Assembly (NCBI GenBank): GCA_945902215.1
Contig: CAMDML010000014.1
Coordinates: forward strand, 1 to 50,636
DNA from: Klebsiella pneumoniae
Lineage (GTDB): Bacteria > Pseudomonadota > Gammaproteobacteria > Pseudomonadales > Pseudohongiellaceae
DNA length: 50,636 bases
Direction: 5' to 3'
Below are positions 42,715 to 50,257 of this stretch, in pieces; position 1 is the first letter of the stretch; every line of letters begins with the position of its first letter. Made by a program: the position numbers and the translations under genes. The notes below the pieces were generated by a model. That model made no database searches, was not told the DNA's origin, and saw nothing but the letters and a program-made list of their open reading frames with translations.

Positions 42715-43686
42715 TTACTCAATGCCTTGTCCCTGGGCCTGCAAACCCGCAACCGGCACCCGGAAAATATCTCTCTGCTCATTGGTGATCAGCAGAGTAT
42801 CAGCGTTTTCCCAAGTAATGGCTTCGGCCTGCCGGAAAACATCCCGATCCAACACGTAACGCCGCCCAGTCCCTGCCGTAAACCATTGGTCACCTGCTGG
42901 AGGGCGGGTAAAGAGCCAAAGTGCGTTATAGGAAATTACTGCCAGGGTCTGGCCGTCCGGCGCCAAGTCCGCGCCTGTGGCGGCAGTCAGTTCCGGACTG
43001 CTGTCGATTTTGGTCAATACGTTGTCACGGTCATCGAAATTCGTATCCAGCCGGTATAGGTTGGCGCCGGGCTCGAAATTTCCGACCAAGCCAGCGCTCG
43101 AGCGATGCTTCGTGATCAGGTAAAGAGTGCCATCATCAACAAAGAGGCTCTCACTGTCGAAATGGCGCAGGCCAGCCGGGTATTCAGTCTGTTCCGGATA
43201 GACCACCGGCAGCTTCTTGATAACGGCTGTGCGGGTAGAGGCGGTGGGATCAATCTCACTGAGCATGTAGATGACAAGATCGCGCCGGGCATTGCCGTTG
43301 TTGCCGACATCAGCGACATAGAGGTAATTCTCGTCAACCGCAATGTCTTCCCAGTCCACATTACTGGCGTAAAGCACCTCGAATCCCTGCCATTGCTCCT
43401 TGCCATCTTCCTCCACGTCGCCATAGAGGGTGAACTTGGAATACGTTGGCAGAATGCTCTTGCCCTCTGCCGTGATGGCGAAAATGCGTGCGCTGTCACC
43501 GCTGTCGTTGTGAACCCAATAGACATTCTCGCGGCGGCGGCTTTTGACCATGCCGCTCATTTCACCGATCGGCTCGGAGACCACCCGCGCAATCGGAGCC
43601 ATGTCCAAGGGGGCAGGCCCCTGTGCAAGCAAAGGACTACTGGCGAAGAGGTATAACAGCGCGGGTATGCAGAGCAACTGCTTCAT
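42715..43686 (-). CDS. Exported protein, probable beta-propeller
   Basis: 323 aa with a signal peptide (MKQLLCIPALLYLFASSPLLAQ). Repeated blade-like strands (NVYWVHNDSGDSARIFAI; NVDWEDIAVDENYLYVADVGNN; TGADLAPDGQTLAVISYNALWLF) suggest a propeller; the DWEDIA and YVADVGNN motifs recall secreted phytase/SdiA-like or NHL-type proteins. No catalytic residues can be assigned. It lies immediately upstream of the RelA/SpoT-TPR gene; their ends and starts are 3-15 bases apart, so co-transcription is likely. Confidence 0.75.
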   Translation of the reverse strand: MKQLLCIPALLYLFASSPLLAQGPAPLDMAPIARVVSEPIGEMSGMVKSRRRENVYWVHNDSGDSARIFAITAEGKSILPTYSKFTLYGDVEEDGKEQWQGFEVLYASNVDWEDIAVDENYLYVADVGNNGNARRDLVIYMLSEIDPTASTRTAVIKKLPVVYPEQTEYPAGLRHFDSESLFVDDGTLYLITKHRSSAGLVGNFEPGANLYRLDTNFDDRDNVLTKIDSSPELTAATGADLAPDGQTLAVISYNALWLFTRPPAGDQWFTAGTGRRYVLDRDVFRQAEAITWENADTLLITNEQRDIFRVPVAGLQAQGQGIE

Positions 43687-43777
43687 GTCTGACTCAGGTC
43701 AAAAGAACAGACCGGGAGCCTACTGGCCGCTTTGTCGGAGCGTCAAGTTGTTTCCGGGCACACCACGTTCTGCGGTG

Positions 43778-44515
43778 CTAGTAACCCACAGATTTCCGGT
43801 AGAGATAGACAGACAGCGCCTTGATCGTTACCAAATCCAGCGTACTCACCCATGGCGGACACGAACCCAGACGGCCCTTGGCCAGAGTTTCGCGAATCTC
43901 TTCACGCGTGCCGCCATACAACACTACAGAGTCGGTCAAATCGGGCCCGCCGTAGGGTTTGTAGCCATAGCCCTCCGGCCCATGGCATTCGGCACAGAGT
44001 TCGGACTGCGGTGCAGCCCGCGCCACGGCGTCCGCAGAATATTCTTGCCCGGACAGCATGAACACGTATTCAACCAGGTCATCAATCTCAGCGTCCGAGA
44101 GACCGACCTCCTGATACGCCGGCATCTCCGAATAACGCGTATCCGGACAGGCGCCATAACGTTTGATCTCATCCGCACAATTGCGGTCACGAATGCCGTA
44201 GAGAATGGTCTGCATGATTTCAAACATCGGTTCGATGGTAGTCGATTCACTACCGGTAACGCCCCAGAGCCAGTCGAAATCGCTCAGATCGGGGATGCCG
44301 TTGCCGCCGGTGAAGTCGGCACCATGACAACCAGCACAGTGTGCGCCGTACGCCCCTTCCGCAAGCGTTGTCATGTGCTCCAGCAATGCCGGATCGGTCT
44401 CAATGGTGTTCGGAGATGCGAGCAGAAAGCGCTGATCAAGTTCAGCTTGGGCAAAAGCCATTCCGGGAATCAGCAGCACGGTGAGCACAACAACAGAAAC
44501 TGAAAACCGGTTCAT
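43778..44515 (-). CDS. Periplasmic dihaem cytochrome c
   Basis: 245 aa with a signal peptide (MNRFSVSVVVLTVLLIPGMAFAQ) and two haem sites, C60AGCH64 and C174AECH178. Distal methionine candidates include M131 in SEMPAYQEVGLSDAEIDDLV. The layout resembles the CcoP/FixP subunit of cbb3 oxidase (GNGIPDLSDFDWLWG; LVEYVFMLSGQEY) but there is no membrane anchor beyond the cleaved leader and no ccoNO nearby. It probably shuttles electrons for a periplasmic dehydrogenase or terminal oxidase. Confidence 0.9.
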   Translation of the reverse strand: MNRFSVSVVVLTVLLIPGMAFAQAELDQRFLLASPNTIETDPALLEHMTTLAEGAYGAHCAGCHGADFTGGNGIPDLSDFDWLWGVTGSESTTIEPMFEIMQTILYGIRDRNCADEIKRYGACPDTRYSEMPAYQEVGLSDAEIDDLVEYVFMLSGQEYSADAVARAAPQSELCAECHGPEGYGYKPYGGPDLTDSVVLYGGTREEIRETLAKGRLGSCPPWVSTLDLVTIKALSVYLYRKSVGY

Positions 44516-44586
44516 ACAACCTCCACATTACAGGGCACGATGGAGGCGATGCTGAACCTGAAATGAAGTGCCGACCTTGACCAGCA

Positions 44587-45234
44587 TCAAGCTTTCAGTG
44601 CCCGCAGGATGAAATCAATATGTTTTTCAGAATAGTCGGCCATGTCGATCGGCGCAATCGCATTGAACTGCAGCTTCCATAGTGCGCCAATCAGAACCGG
44701 CGCAATCAGGAACTGCGAATAGACCTCGCTGGCTTCCTTGCGGAATTCACCACAGTCCACACCCCGCTGGATGATGCGATGCATCACATCCTGCGACTGC
44801 TTGATCACTTCGTCGTGAAAGAAACGCGACAGTGACGGGAAGCGCACCGCTTCGCCCAGGACCATGGCAACGAGAGGAGGGATTTTCTCGTTCTTCATGA
44901 AGTTGTACATGCCGCGGAAGTGCGCGGCCAGCAGGTCAGATGTCGAACCATCAAACGCCGTGATGAAGTTTTCGATCATCTCTTCTCCACCCAGCAGATT
45001 GCGGCGCACCACTTCCTCGAACAGGCTCTCCTTGCTGTCGAAATACAGATAGATGGTGCCCTTGCCGATACCGGCGCGCTCGGCAACGTCATCGAGTTTC
45101 GTCGCGGTGAAACCCTGTGCGGTGAACTCTTCCAAAGCAGCATCGATAATCGCAATGCGGCGCGCTTCTTTTTGGAGTTCGCGCTTGCCTGGGCTGGGCA
45201 GCGGGGTCACGGCTTTGGTCATGGTGGCATTCAT
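44587..45234 (-). CDS. TetR family transcriptional regulator
   Basis: 215 aa. The N-terminal helix-turn-helix is canonical: IIDAALEEFTAQGFTATKLDDVAERAGIGKGTIYLYFDSKESLFEEV (read in parts around AERAGIGKGTIYLYFDSKE). The C-terminal domain has no identifiable ligand pocket. Starts at 45234 and 45222 (MTKAV) are both possible. It lies between the ring-cleavage gene cluster and the cytochrome on the same strand; regulation of the aromatic cluster is a reasonable but untested guess. Confidence 0.93.
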   Translation of the reverse strand: MNATMTKAVTPLPSPGKRELQKEARRIAIIDAALEEFTAQGFTATKLDDVAERAGIGKGTIYLYFDSKESLFEEVVRRNLLGGEEMIENFITAFDGSTSDLLAAHFRGMYNFMKNEKIPPLVAMVLGEAVRFPSLSRFFHDEVIKQSQDVMHRIIQRGVDCGEFRKEASEVYSQFLIAPVLIGALWKLQFNAIAPIDMADYSEKHIDFILRALKA

Positions 45235-45347
45235 ATTATGGCTTTAGGGCTGGCTCATACGTGGAAATAGGCATGGCCGGGATGATAGGTGTTAACTGAC
45301 TGGCTGGTCAATGTTGCGAGCCGCACGCTCTTGAGCGACTTAACCCG

Positions 45348-46076
45348 TCAAATCGCGTTGGTCTTGAGCTGTTTAGAGAGGAATTCCAGCACTTTCAGCC
45401 AGGCATCATCGCTCGCCATCTGGTGGTACCGCTCCGGCATGGGAAAGTTCTGGAAAGCATGCCCTGCCCCCTCGTACTGATGGAAGGTGTGCGGAACGCC
45501 GACGGCCGTGAGTGCCGCACTGTAGTCGGCCACATCCTGCGGTGAAGGGTTGGTGTCGTTATTGCCGTAGAAACCGATTACCGGGCAGGAGATGTGGTTT
45601 GCCAGCGCCAATGGGGGCACATTGCCGGCGCCAAGCGCTTTCTTGATGTTGCCGCCATAAAAGGTGGCCATTGCGGCGAACGGTATGTGACATGCTGCCA
45701 ACCAGGACACACGCCCGCCCCAGCAGTGCCCTACCATACCGATGCGTTTGGGATCGATACCGGGCTGTGCTTTCAGTACCGCATGCCCCGCTTTCATGTC
45801 AGCAACGATCCAGTCATCGCGACTCTCTTCGCGTTTCTTGTCCATCGGATCACTCTTCGGCCACCAGTGAAAAATGAACGGCACGGCAACGAGGTAACCG
45901 TTGTCGGCAAAACGCTGCGCAGTGGTCAATGTGAAGGGATCGTTCTCGAGGCCGGTGTGGCCCATCGGAATATGCTGGGCCAGCAAAATGCCGGGATGCG
46001 GTCCGGGTCCTTTGGGGCGGAAGACAAATACGTCCATCGGCGAATCGAGAACGGTGGTGGTGATGACTTCGACCAT
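45348..46076 (-). CDS. Dienelactone hydrolase family protein
   Basis: 242 aa alpha/beta hydrolase. The catalytic triad is visible as C118 (MVGHCWGGR), D174 (YGNNDTNPSP) and H206 (EGAGHAFQ), the Cys nucleophile being characteristic of dienelactone hydrolases. Such enzymes open dienelactones made during halo- or methyl-catechol breakdown. Its ATG overlaps the stop of the dehydrogenase gene by one base (TGATG), so the two are translationally coupled. The dioxygenase upstream supports an aromatic ring-cleavage role. Confidence 0.88.
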   Translation of the reverse strand: MVEVITTTVLDSPMDVFVFRPKGPGPHPGILLAQHIPMGHTGLENDPFTLTTAQRFADNGYLVAVPFIFHWWPKSDPMDKKREESRDDWIVADMKAGHAVLKAQPGIDPKRIGMVGHCWGGRVSWLAACHIPFAAMATFYGGNIKKALGAGNVPPLALANHISCPVIGFYGNNDTNPSPQDVADYSAALTAVGVPHTFHQYEGAGHAFQNFPMPERYHQMASDDAWLKVLEFLSKQLKTNAI

Positions 46077-47062
46077 CAGACAATATCGCTGCGGCTGACG
46101 GTGTTGAGCAGTGGCTGGCCTTTGACGATGCGCTCCAGATTGTCCAGGAAATTACGCTCGCTGCGGCCGCGCATACCCGTGCCACCGTTTGATGTATGCG
46201 GTGTCAGGGTAACGTGCGGATGAGTCCATACCCAGCTGTCAGCTGCAGGAGGTTCTACATTGAACACATCCAGAATGGCATGCGCAGGTCTGCCCGTATC
46301 AAGGGCAACCTTTAATGCGCTTTCGACAACGAGATCGCCGCGCGCGATGTTGATAAGTACAGATCCTTCTTTCATCGCACCCAGAAAACGCGCATCCACC
46401 ATGTCACGCGTGGCCTGGTTCGAACTGCAAGCCAGCACCACAACATCAGCAGTGGGCAACACGTGCGGCAGTTCTGCCTGCGTGACCACGGCATCGGCGA
46501 TGCCTTCGTTGTTGGTACCACGGCGCACTGCGGTGATGTGCGCGCCAAAAGCCTTAGCGCGTCTGGCCGTATGCTGGCCAATGTGGCCGAAGCCGATGAA
46601 AACCCAGCGCGAATCCTGGATTTCACGAAAACCCCGGTGTTTCCATGTTTTTTCTTGCTGTGCCGCATGATTGGCGACCACATGCTGGTAGTGCGCCAGC
46701 ACCTGCCCCAGCACAAACTCCGCAATCGCAATCGCCTGCGCATGGTTATTGGTGACAACGACACCACGCTCGACAATGTCGAGATACGGCAGCTTGTCGA
46801 GACCAGTATTGACCGTGTGCAACCACGTGATGGATGGTGACTGCAACATCAGTTTGAAGTAGTCACGCAGCCGCGGTGAAAAGAACAGCTCACTGTGGAT
46901 CCAAAAATACTCAGGAGAAATTTCGCCGAACGCGACTTCCCTGCCCTGGTGGAAGATGCGACCCTCTTCATCGTAAACAGCCACGTCCAACGCCGGCGCG
47001 AGCGCGTGAATGCGTTCGCGCAGCCGTTCGTAGCTGGATTTGTAGAAGAGGGCTTGGGTCAC
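46076..47062 (-). CDS. D-2-hydroxyacid dehydrogenase (NAD-dependent)
   Basis: 328 aa. The Rossmann motif is FIGFGHIGQHTARRAKAFG; catalytic residues follow the family pattern: R in NIARGDLVV, E in VFNVEPPAA, H in LTPHTSNGG. The N-terminal 110 residues are the substrate domain. The start is GTG 47062, next to a 12-bp tandem duplication. In a ring-cleavage setting it could reduce an oxo-acid intermediate, or act like a maleylacetate- or glyoxylate-type reductase; the substrate cannot be read. It lies between the dioxygenase and the dienelactone hydrolase. Confidence 0.87.
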   Translation of the reverse strand: MTQALFYKSSYERLRERIHALAPALDVAVYDEEGRIFHQGREVAFGEISPEYFWIHSELFFSPRLRDYFKLMLQSPSITWLHTVNTGLDKLPYLDIVERGVVVTNNHAQAIAIAEFVLGQVLAHYQHVVANHAAQQEKTWKHRGFREIQDSRWVFIGFGHIGQHTARRAKAFGAHITAVRRGTNNEGIADAVVTQAELPHVLPTADVVVLACSSNQATRDMVDARFLGAMKEGSVLINIARGDLVVESALKVALDTGRPAHAILDVFNVEPPAADSWVWTHPHVTLTPHTSNGGTGMRGRSERNFLDNLERIVKGQPLLNTVSRSDIV

Positions 47063-47086
47063 GGAGCTGTTTATGGAGCTATTTAT
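47063..47086. repeat. 12-bp tandem duplication at the dioxygenase stop
   Basis: GGAGCTGTTTAT (47063-47074) and GGAGCTATTTAT (47075-47086) are adjacent copies with one mismatch. The right copy contains the dioxygenase TAA (47083-47085), and the left one runs up to the next gene's GTG, so the short intergenic space seems to have been made by duplicating the gene end. Confidence 0.7.
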
Positions 47087-47943
47087 GGAATAATGAAGGT
47101 ATTGTCCAGAGTATAGAAGGGCTTGTTCAGGCCCTTCGCTTTGATCTCGGTCGCATCGGTATGCTTGACGATATCAACACGGAATTCTTTCACCGAGAAG
47201 ATCGTGTCAGAGTTCACGTAGGGCGAATGATTGAAGTACATCATCGTCGTGAAATCCTCATGGCCTTCGGCGCGCACTATGTAATGGATGTGCGCAGCGC
47301 GGTACCCGTGGCGGCCGAGCTGTTGCAGCATCGAGCCGGTAGGGCCTGAGGTTGGCACCGGGTAATCGCCGGGCACAACGGTTTTGAATTCCAGCTTGCC
47401 GTTGGCATCGGTGTGGAAGCGCGCATAGAAATTCCACTTGGGCAGGTTGTCACGCTGCACGAAATAGTTGCCTTCGCCATTCGGCTGCCAGACATCGACG
47501 ATGGCATTGGCCAGCGGCTTGCCGGCCTTGTCCTTGAACACATGACTGACGAACAGCGGGTCATCCTTCGGACCCACTTCGCCGATCAGCGCACCGCTGG
47601 CACGCTCGGGCAGCCCTTCGATGAACAGCGGACCTTCGACATTCATTTCGGTAGTGCCGTGGTTCTTCTTGTCTTCCAGCAGAATGGATACTTCGGAGAT
47701 GCCGAGACAGTCGGTCATCAAATGGATTTCACCCATCGGAAAGTCCTTGTTGGGTATCCCCAGTTTGAACATGAACTGGCGACCGATATCCAGCTCCTCG
47801 GTAGTGAGGTTCACTTCGCGCTGGAAGGCATGCAGATGTTTGATCAGGCTCACATAGATCTCGTGCAGGCGCGGATTGGTCTTGCCCTTGTCGCCGTGGT
47901 TGATTACGGCATCAGTGATGTTGTCAAGTGTTATAGCGGCCAT
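47083..47943 (-). CDS. Intradiol ring-cleavage dioxygenase (catechol / hydroxyquinol 1,2-dioxygenase type)
   Basis: 286 aa. The four Fe(III) ligands fit the family spacing: Y160 (GEGNYFVQ), Y194 (PGDYPVP), H218 and H220 (YRAAHIHYIV), close to Y164/Y200/H224/H226 of Acinetobacter catechol 1,2-dioxygenase. An N-terminal helical domain (LHEIYVSLIKHLHAFQREVN) is the dimerisation linker of this class. It opens an aromatic ring between two adjacent hydroxyl groups; the exact substrate (catechol, chlorocatechol, hydroxyquinol) is not decidable. It starts the minus-strand cluster with the dehydrogenase and DLH. Confidence 0.92.
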   Translation of the reverse strand: MAAITLDNITDAVINHGDKGKTNPRLHEIYVSLIKHLHAFQREVNLTTEELDIGRQFMFKLGIPNKDFPMGEIHLMTDCLGISEVSILLEDKKNHGTTEMNVEGPLFIEGLPERASGALIGEVGPKDDPLFVSHVFKDKAGKPLANAIVDVWQPNGEGNYFVQRDNLPKWNFYARFHTDANGKLEFKTVVPGDYPVPTSGPTGSMLQQLGRHGYRAAHIHYIVRAEGHEDFTTMMYFNHSPYVNSDTIFSVKEFRVDIVKHTDATEIKAKGLNKPFYTLDNTFIIP

Positions 47944-48158
47944 GCAGAGTCCCCTCTAGGTGTTTTATGTTGGGCGGATGATACTCAGCCTTCGCCCTTT
48001 GGGCTACGGCGTAGCTAGCCCAGCATGCATTTTGCGGGCTCCGGTGAGGCAAGCACAGCATTCGTTTGAATGCCAAATTCCAGCATCGCCGGTCTGTTGG
48101 TACACTGCCCACCAGCATCCTGCAGTAAAAAACCCAAATAACCCAACGGAGCAACCCC

Positions 48159-49106
48159 ATGAAGACCCGTCTTACCCTCACTCTGGTCACACTGCTGGCC
48201 AGCATGAATGCCGCCGCTCAGGCCCCTGCCCCTGCCCCTGCTGCCGCCGAACCGCAGCCCTTCCGTACCGGCACTCCCTTGAGCGCCACCAATGAAGCCG
48301 GCGTTGCCACCCCCATGTCGGCCAACGTCAAGGTTTATGGCAGTTTCCGCTTTGCCGAAAGTTGCACCTTTGACCCCGCACGCAACCTGATACTCGCGAT
48401 GAACGCGGGCATTGCGAACACCCTGCAGGAAAACGACGGCTACGTATCGTTGATCAACCCCGACGGCAGTGTGCACACCTCCAAGTGGATCGGCGTCACC
48501 CGTGATGGCCTCACCTTGCACCATCCGCTCGGCAGCGCGATCAGCAACGGGATACTGTACACAGTCGATGGCATCATCTTGCGCTCCTTTGATCTGGCTA
48601 CCGGCAATCCGCTAAATGCGTTCGAAGTTACCGGCGCTACCTTCCTGAACGGCATTGGTGTTGCCGCCGATGGCACCGCTTACATCTCCAATACCCAGCC
48701 GCCGCAGCGCATCTACAAAGTGACCGCCGCCGGTGAAGTCTCCGTGTTCGTTGACGGCGAGCCGCTGGCCACTCCAAACGGTGTTGCGATTGATCTCGAT
48801 GGCAACATTGTCGTCGTCAACATCGCGAGCAGCGCGGTGCAGACTTTTAATCCGGCCGGAGAACTGATCCTGACTGAAAACTCGGCCGAAGCCGGCAATG
48901 ACGGGGTGGTCGTAACAGAAGACGGCACCAAGTACACCAGTAGTGTGCGCTTCGGCAGCGTGTCGCGGATCCGTCCCGGGCAAGCGGCAGAAGTCATCGC
49001 TTCAGGCATCCCGAGCGCGGCGTCGATGTGCTACGACTCGGTGCAGAAACAACTGGTTATCCCGATGAATCCGAACGACGCGCTGGCGTTCATTCCACTG
49101 GAATAA
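48159..49106 (+). CDS. Exported SMP-30 / gluconolactonase / LRE-like protein
   Basis: 315 aa. A signal peptide (MKTRLTLTLVTLLASMNAAAQ) with an Ala/Pro-rich linker precedes a six-bladed propeller-type repeat (ADGTAYISNTQ; GEVSVFVDG; PNGVAIDLDGNIVVVN; DGVVVTEDGTKYTSS). The metal-site asparagine/aspartate pattern (NGIGVAADG, PNGVAIDLDG) is that of SMP-30 lactonases. GGAG lies 7 bases before the ATG. Divergent from the dioxygenase across 215 bases. Activity could be a lactone hydrolysis in the periplasm. Confidence 0.83.
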   Translation: MKTRLTLTLVTLLASMNAAAQAPAPAPAAAEPQPFRTGTPLSATNEAGVATPMSANVKVYGSFRFAESCTFDPARNLILAMNAGIANTLQENDGYVSLINPDGSVHTSKWIGVTRDGLTLHHPLGSAISNGILYTVDGIILRSFDLATGNPLNAFEVTGATFLNGIGVAADGTAYISNTQPPQRIYKVTAAGEVSVFVDGEPLATPNGVAIDLDGNIVVVNIASSAVQTFNPAGELILTENSAEAGNDGVVVTEDGTKYTSSVRFGSVSRIRPGQAAEVIASGIPSAASMCYDSVQKQLVIPMNPNDALAFIPLE

Positions 49107-49112
49107 CAGAAA

Positions 49113-49409
49113 ATGGCTGTCGCTGTCATCGCCCGCTTGCAGGTCAAACCCGAACACGTTGCGGCATTTGAGCGTGCCTTCTGCGAGTACCAGAACACGG
49201 TGCGCGCGCTAGAACCTGGCAACCTGTTCTTTCACTTGCAGCGCTCACGCGCAGCTGCGGGCACTTATACGGTCATGGAGCAGTACCGCGACGAGGCCGC
49301 ACTGGCGACGCATCGCAACACCGAACACTACAAAGCCATTCCATCCGTGTTCGGCGCCTTCATGGCAGGTCCGCCTGACATTCAGGTGCTGGACAGTGTG
49401 GGCACATAA
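49113..49409 (+). CDS. Antibiotic biosynthesis monooxygenase (ABM)-fold protein
   Basis: 98 aa, ferredoxin-like dimer of the YgiN/ABM family: VAVIARLQVKPEHVAAFERAF opens the first strand and helix, and YTVMEQYRDEAALATHRNTEHYKAI is the signature second half. Members include quinol monooxygenases and small enzymes acting on phenolics. It lies 6 bases after the SMP-30-like gene, so it is likely in the same transcript, next to the ring-cleavage cluster. Confidence 0.85.
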   Translation: MAVAVIARLQVKPEHVAAFERAFCEYQNTVRALEPGNLFFHLQRSRAAAGTYTVMEQYRDEAALATHRNTEHYKAIPSVFGAFMAGPPDIQVLDSVGT

Positions 49410-49495
49410 GCTGGGGACCATGCTATAGTCTCCACCGCAACTGAAACCCATTAACCTGTCACCAACCTGTGACCAACCCAAGAGAGGAATACGTT

Positions 49496-49591
49496 ATGGC
49501 CAAGGGCATGGAAAAGAACAAAGAAACCAAGAAAAAAGCGCAAAAAACCCAGAAGGAAAAGCGGGCCGATAAAAAAGCCAAGAAAGGTTAA
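49496..49591 (+). CDS. 31-residue lysine-rich protein
   Basis: ATG 49496 follows AGAGAGG by 8 bases and is followed by 31 codons ending TAA at 49589. The peptide (MAKGMEKNKETKKKAQKTQK and 11 more) is about half Lys, with many Glu, Gln and Ala, and no hydrophobic stretch. Similar short MAKG...ETKKPK-type basic proteins are common and unnamed in Proteobacteria. An 11-bp tandem repeat (49453-49474) lies in its leader and a terminator follows. The high charge suggests nucleic-acid or ribosome contact; function unknown. Confidence 0.75.
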   Translation: MAKGMEKNKETKKKAQKTQKEKRADKKAKKG

Positions 49592-49604
49592 GTGAACTCA
49601 GGCA

Positions 49605-49644
49605 GGCAGGGTCAATTCTGATCTGACCCTGCCGCTCCCCTTTT
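49605..49644 (+). terminator. Rho-independent terminator after the lysine-rich gene
   Basis: Perfect 10-bp stem GGCAGGGTCA (49605-49614) with TGACCCTGCC (49624-49633), 9-base loop, then GCTCCCCTTTT. The stem and loop (GGGTCA...TGACCC) resemble the GGGGTCAGA core of the REPIN-like element at 38348-38442, so it may be a REP relative recruited as a terminator. Confidence 0.7.
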
Positions 49645-49736
49645 AGTAATTGCTGGTTGGGAAGTTATTGCTGAAGGATGTTTTCCGGCAGACGATATGA
49701 GTACAATCGCCGCCCTGCTTGCGCACACAGTTTTCT

Positions 49737-49826
49737 GGAGAGGTGCCGGAGCGGCCGAACGGACCTGATTCGAAATCAGACAGACCTTCACGGGTCTCTA
49801 GGGTTCAAATCCCTACCTCTCCGCCA
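49737..49826 (+). tRNA. tRNA-Ser (anticodon CGA)
   Basis: 90-nt class II tRNA. The acceptor stem is GGAGAGG (49737-49743) with CCTCTCC (49816-49822), discriminator G, and CCA is encoded (49824-49826). The anticodon loop TTCGAAA (49769-49775) gives CGA at 49771-49773. The long variable arm (AGACC...GGGTCT) marks tRNA-Ser, and the T arm TAGGG-TTCAAAT-CCCTA is regular. The anticodon stem has a C-A mismatch at its top pair (49764/49780). It reads UCG serine codons. Confidence 0.95.
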
Positions 49827-50257
49827 ATTGTCAAGTGTTTGCACGGGTTACAAGGCGGTAGACGACGCTGTTCCCTCTTCTGTTCCCTCATTACTCTTGG
49901 GTAGACAGGTAAGGATTGCGGTGGCACCACCCCATGACCCGGCAACACAAGGCCACAACCAGTGGCCCCACTCTTTCCAAAATCACCAAACTCAGACCCC
50001 ACCCACCCGGGTACCCCCACTTTGTCAAAAAGGAGTCCCATCTCCCTACTACATACTATTCCACTCGAACGATGTGCAATTTTGCACTTTCTGGTTTCAG
50101 CTTCGTTTGTGGGATACCCCACGTCACTGTCGGAATTAAAACAGGGGGGAGTATTTTTATTTTGTGGGGATAGGAGGTATGTGTAGAAAGTCGTGTGATA
50201 GTTGTTAGGGGGGGCGGCTTGCCACTCGCTAAATCACTGTCCGGAATTAGTTGACCA
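49827..50257. other. Gene-free region after tRNA-Ser; composition turns AT-rich
   Basis: These 431 bases carry no gene I can support. They contain TGTTCCCTC twice (near 49871-49890), a GGCCAC/GTGGCC hairpin (49951-49967) with no T run, and a 15/16-bp near-exact direct repeat (TCACTGTC[C]GGAATTA at 50124-50138 and 50234-50249). Base composition falls in GC from about 50140. A boundary of an integrated element at the tRNA 3' end is the simplest reading, though no integrase is in view. Confidence 0.5.
50124..50249. repeat. Direct repeat flanking 95 bases after the tRNA
   Basis: TCACTGTCGGAATTA at 50124-50138 and TCACTGTCCGGAATTA at 50234-50249 differ by one inserted C. The right copy is followed by GTTGACCACTA. 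Such sequences can be ends or duplicated targets of insertion elements, but no transposase lies between or beside them. Confidence 0.5.

Noticed and set aside
43544-44503. 319-residue plus-strand frame over the cytochrome c gene
   Set aside because: It runs antisense to a two-haem cytochrome with a signal peptide and shows no domain of its own.
49951-49967. GGCCAC/GTGGCC hairpin as a terminator
   Set aside because: There is no T run on either strand, so transcription end is not supported.
49678-50139. Frame running through tRNA-Ser into the gap
   Set aside because: It includes the whole tRNA gene and has no coding signature.
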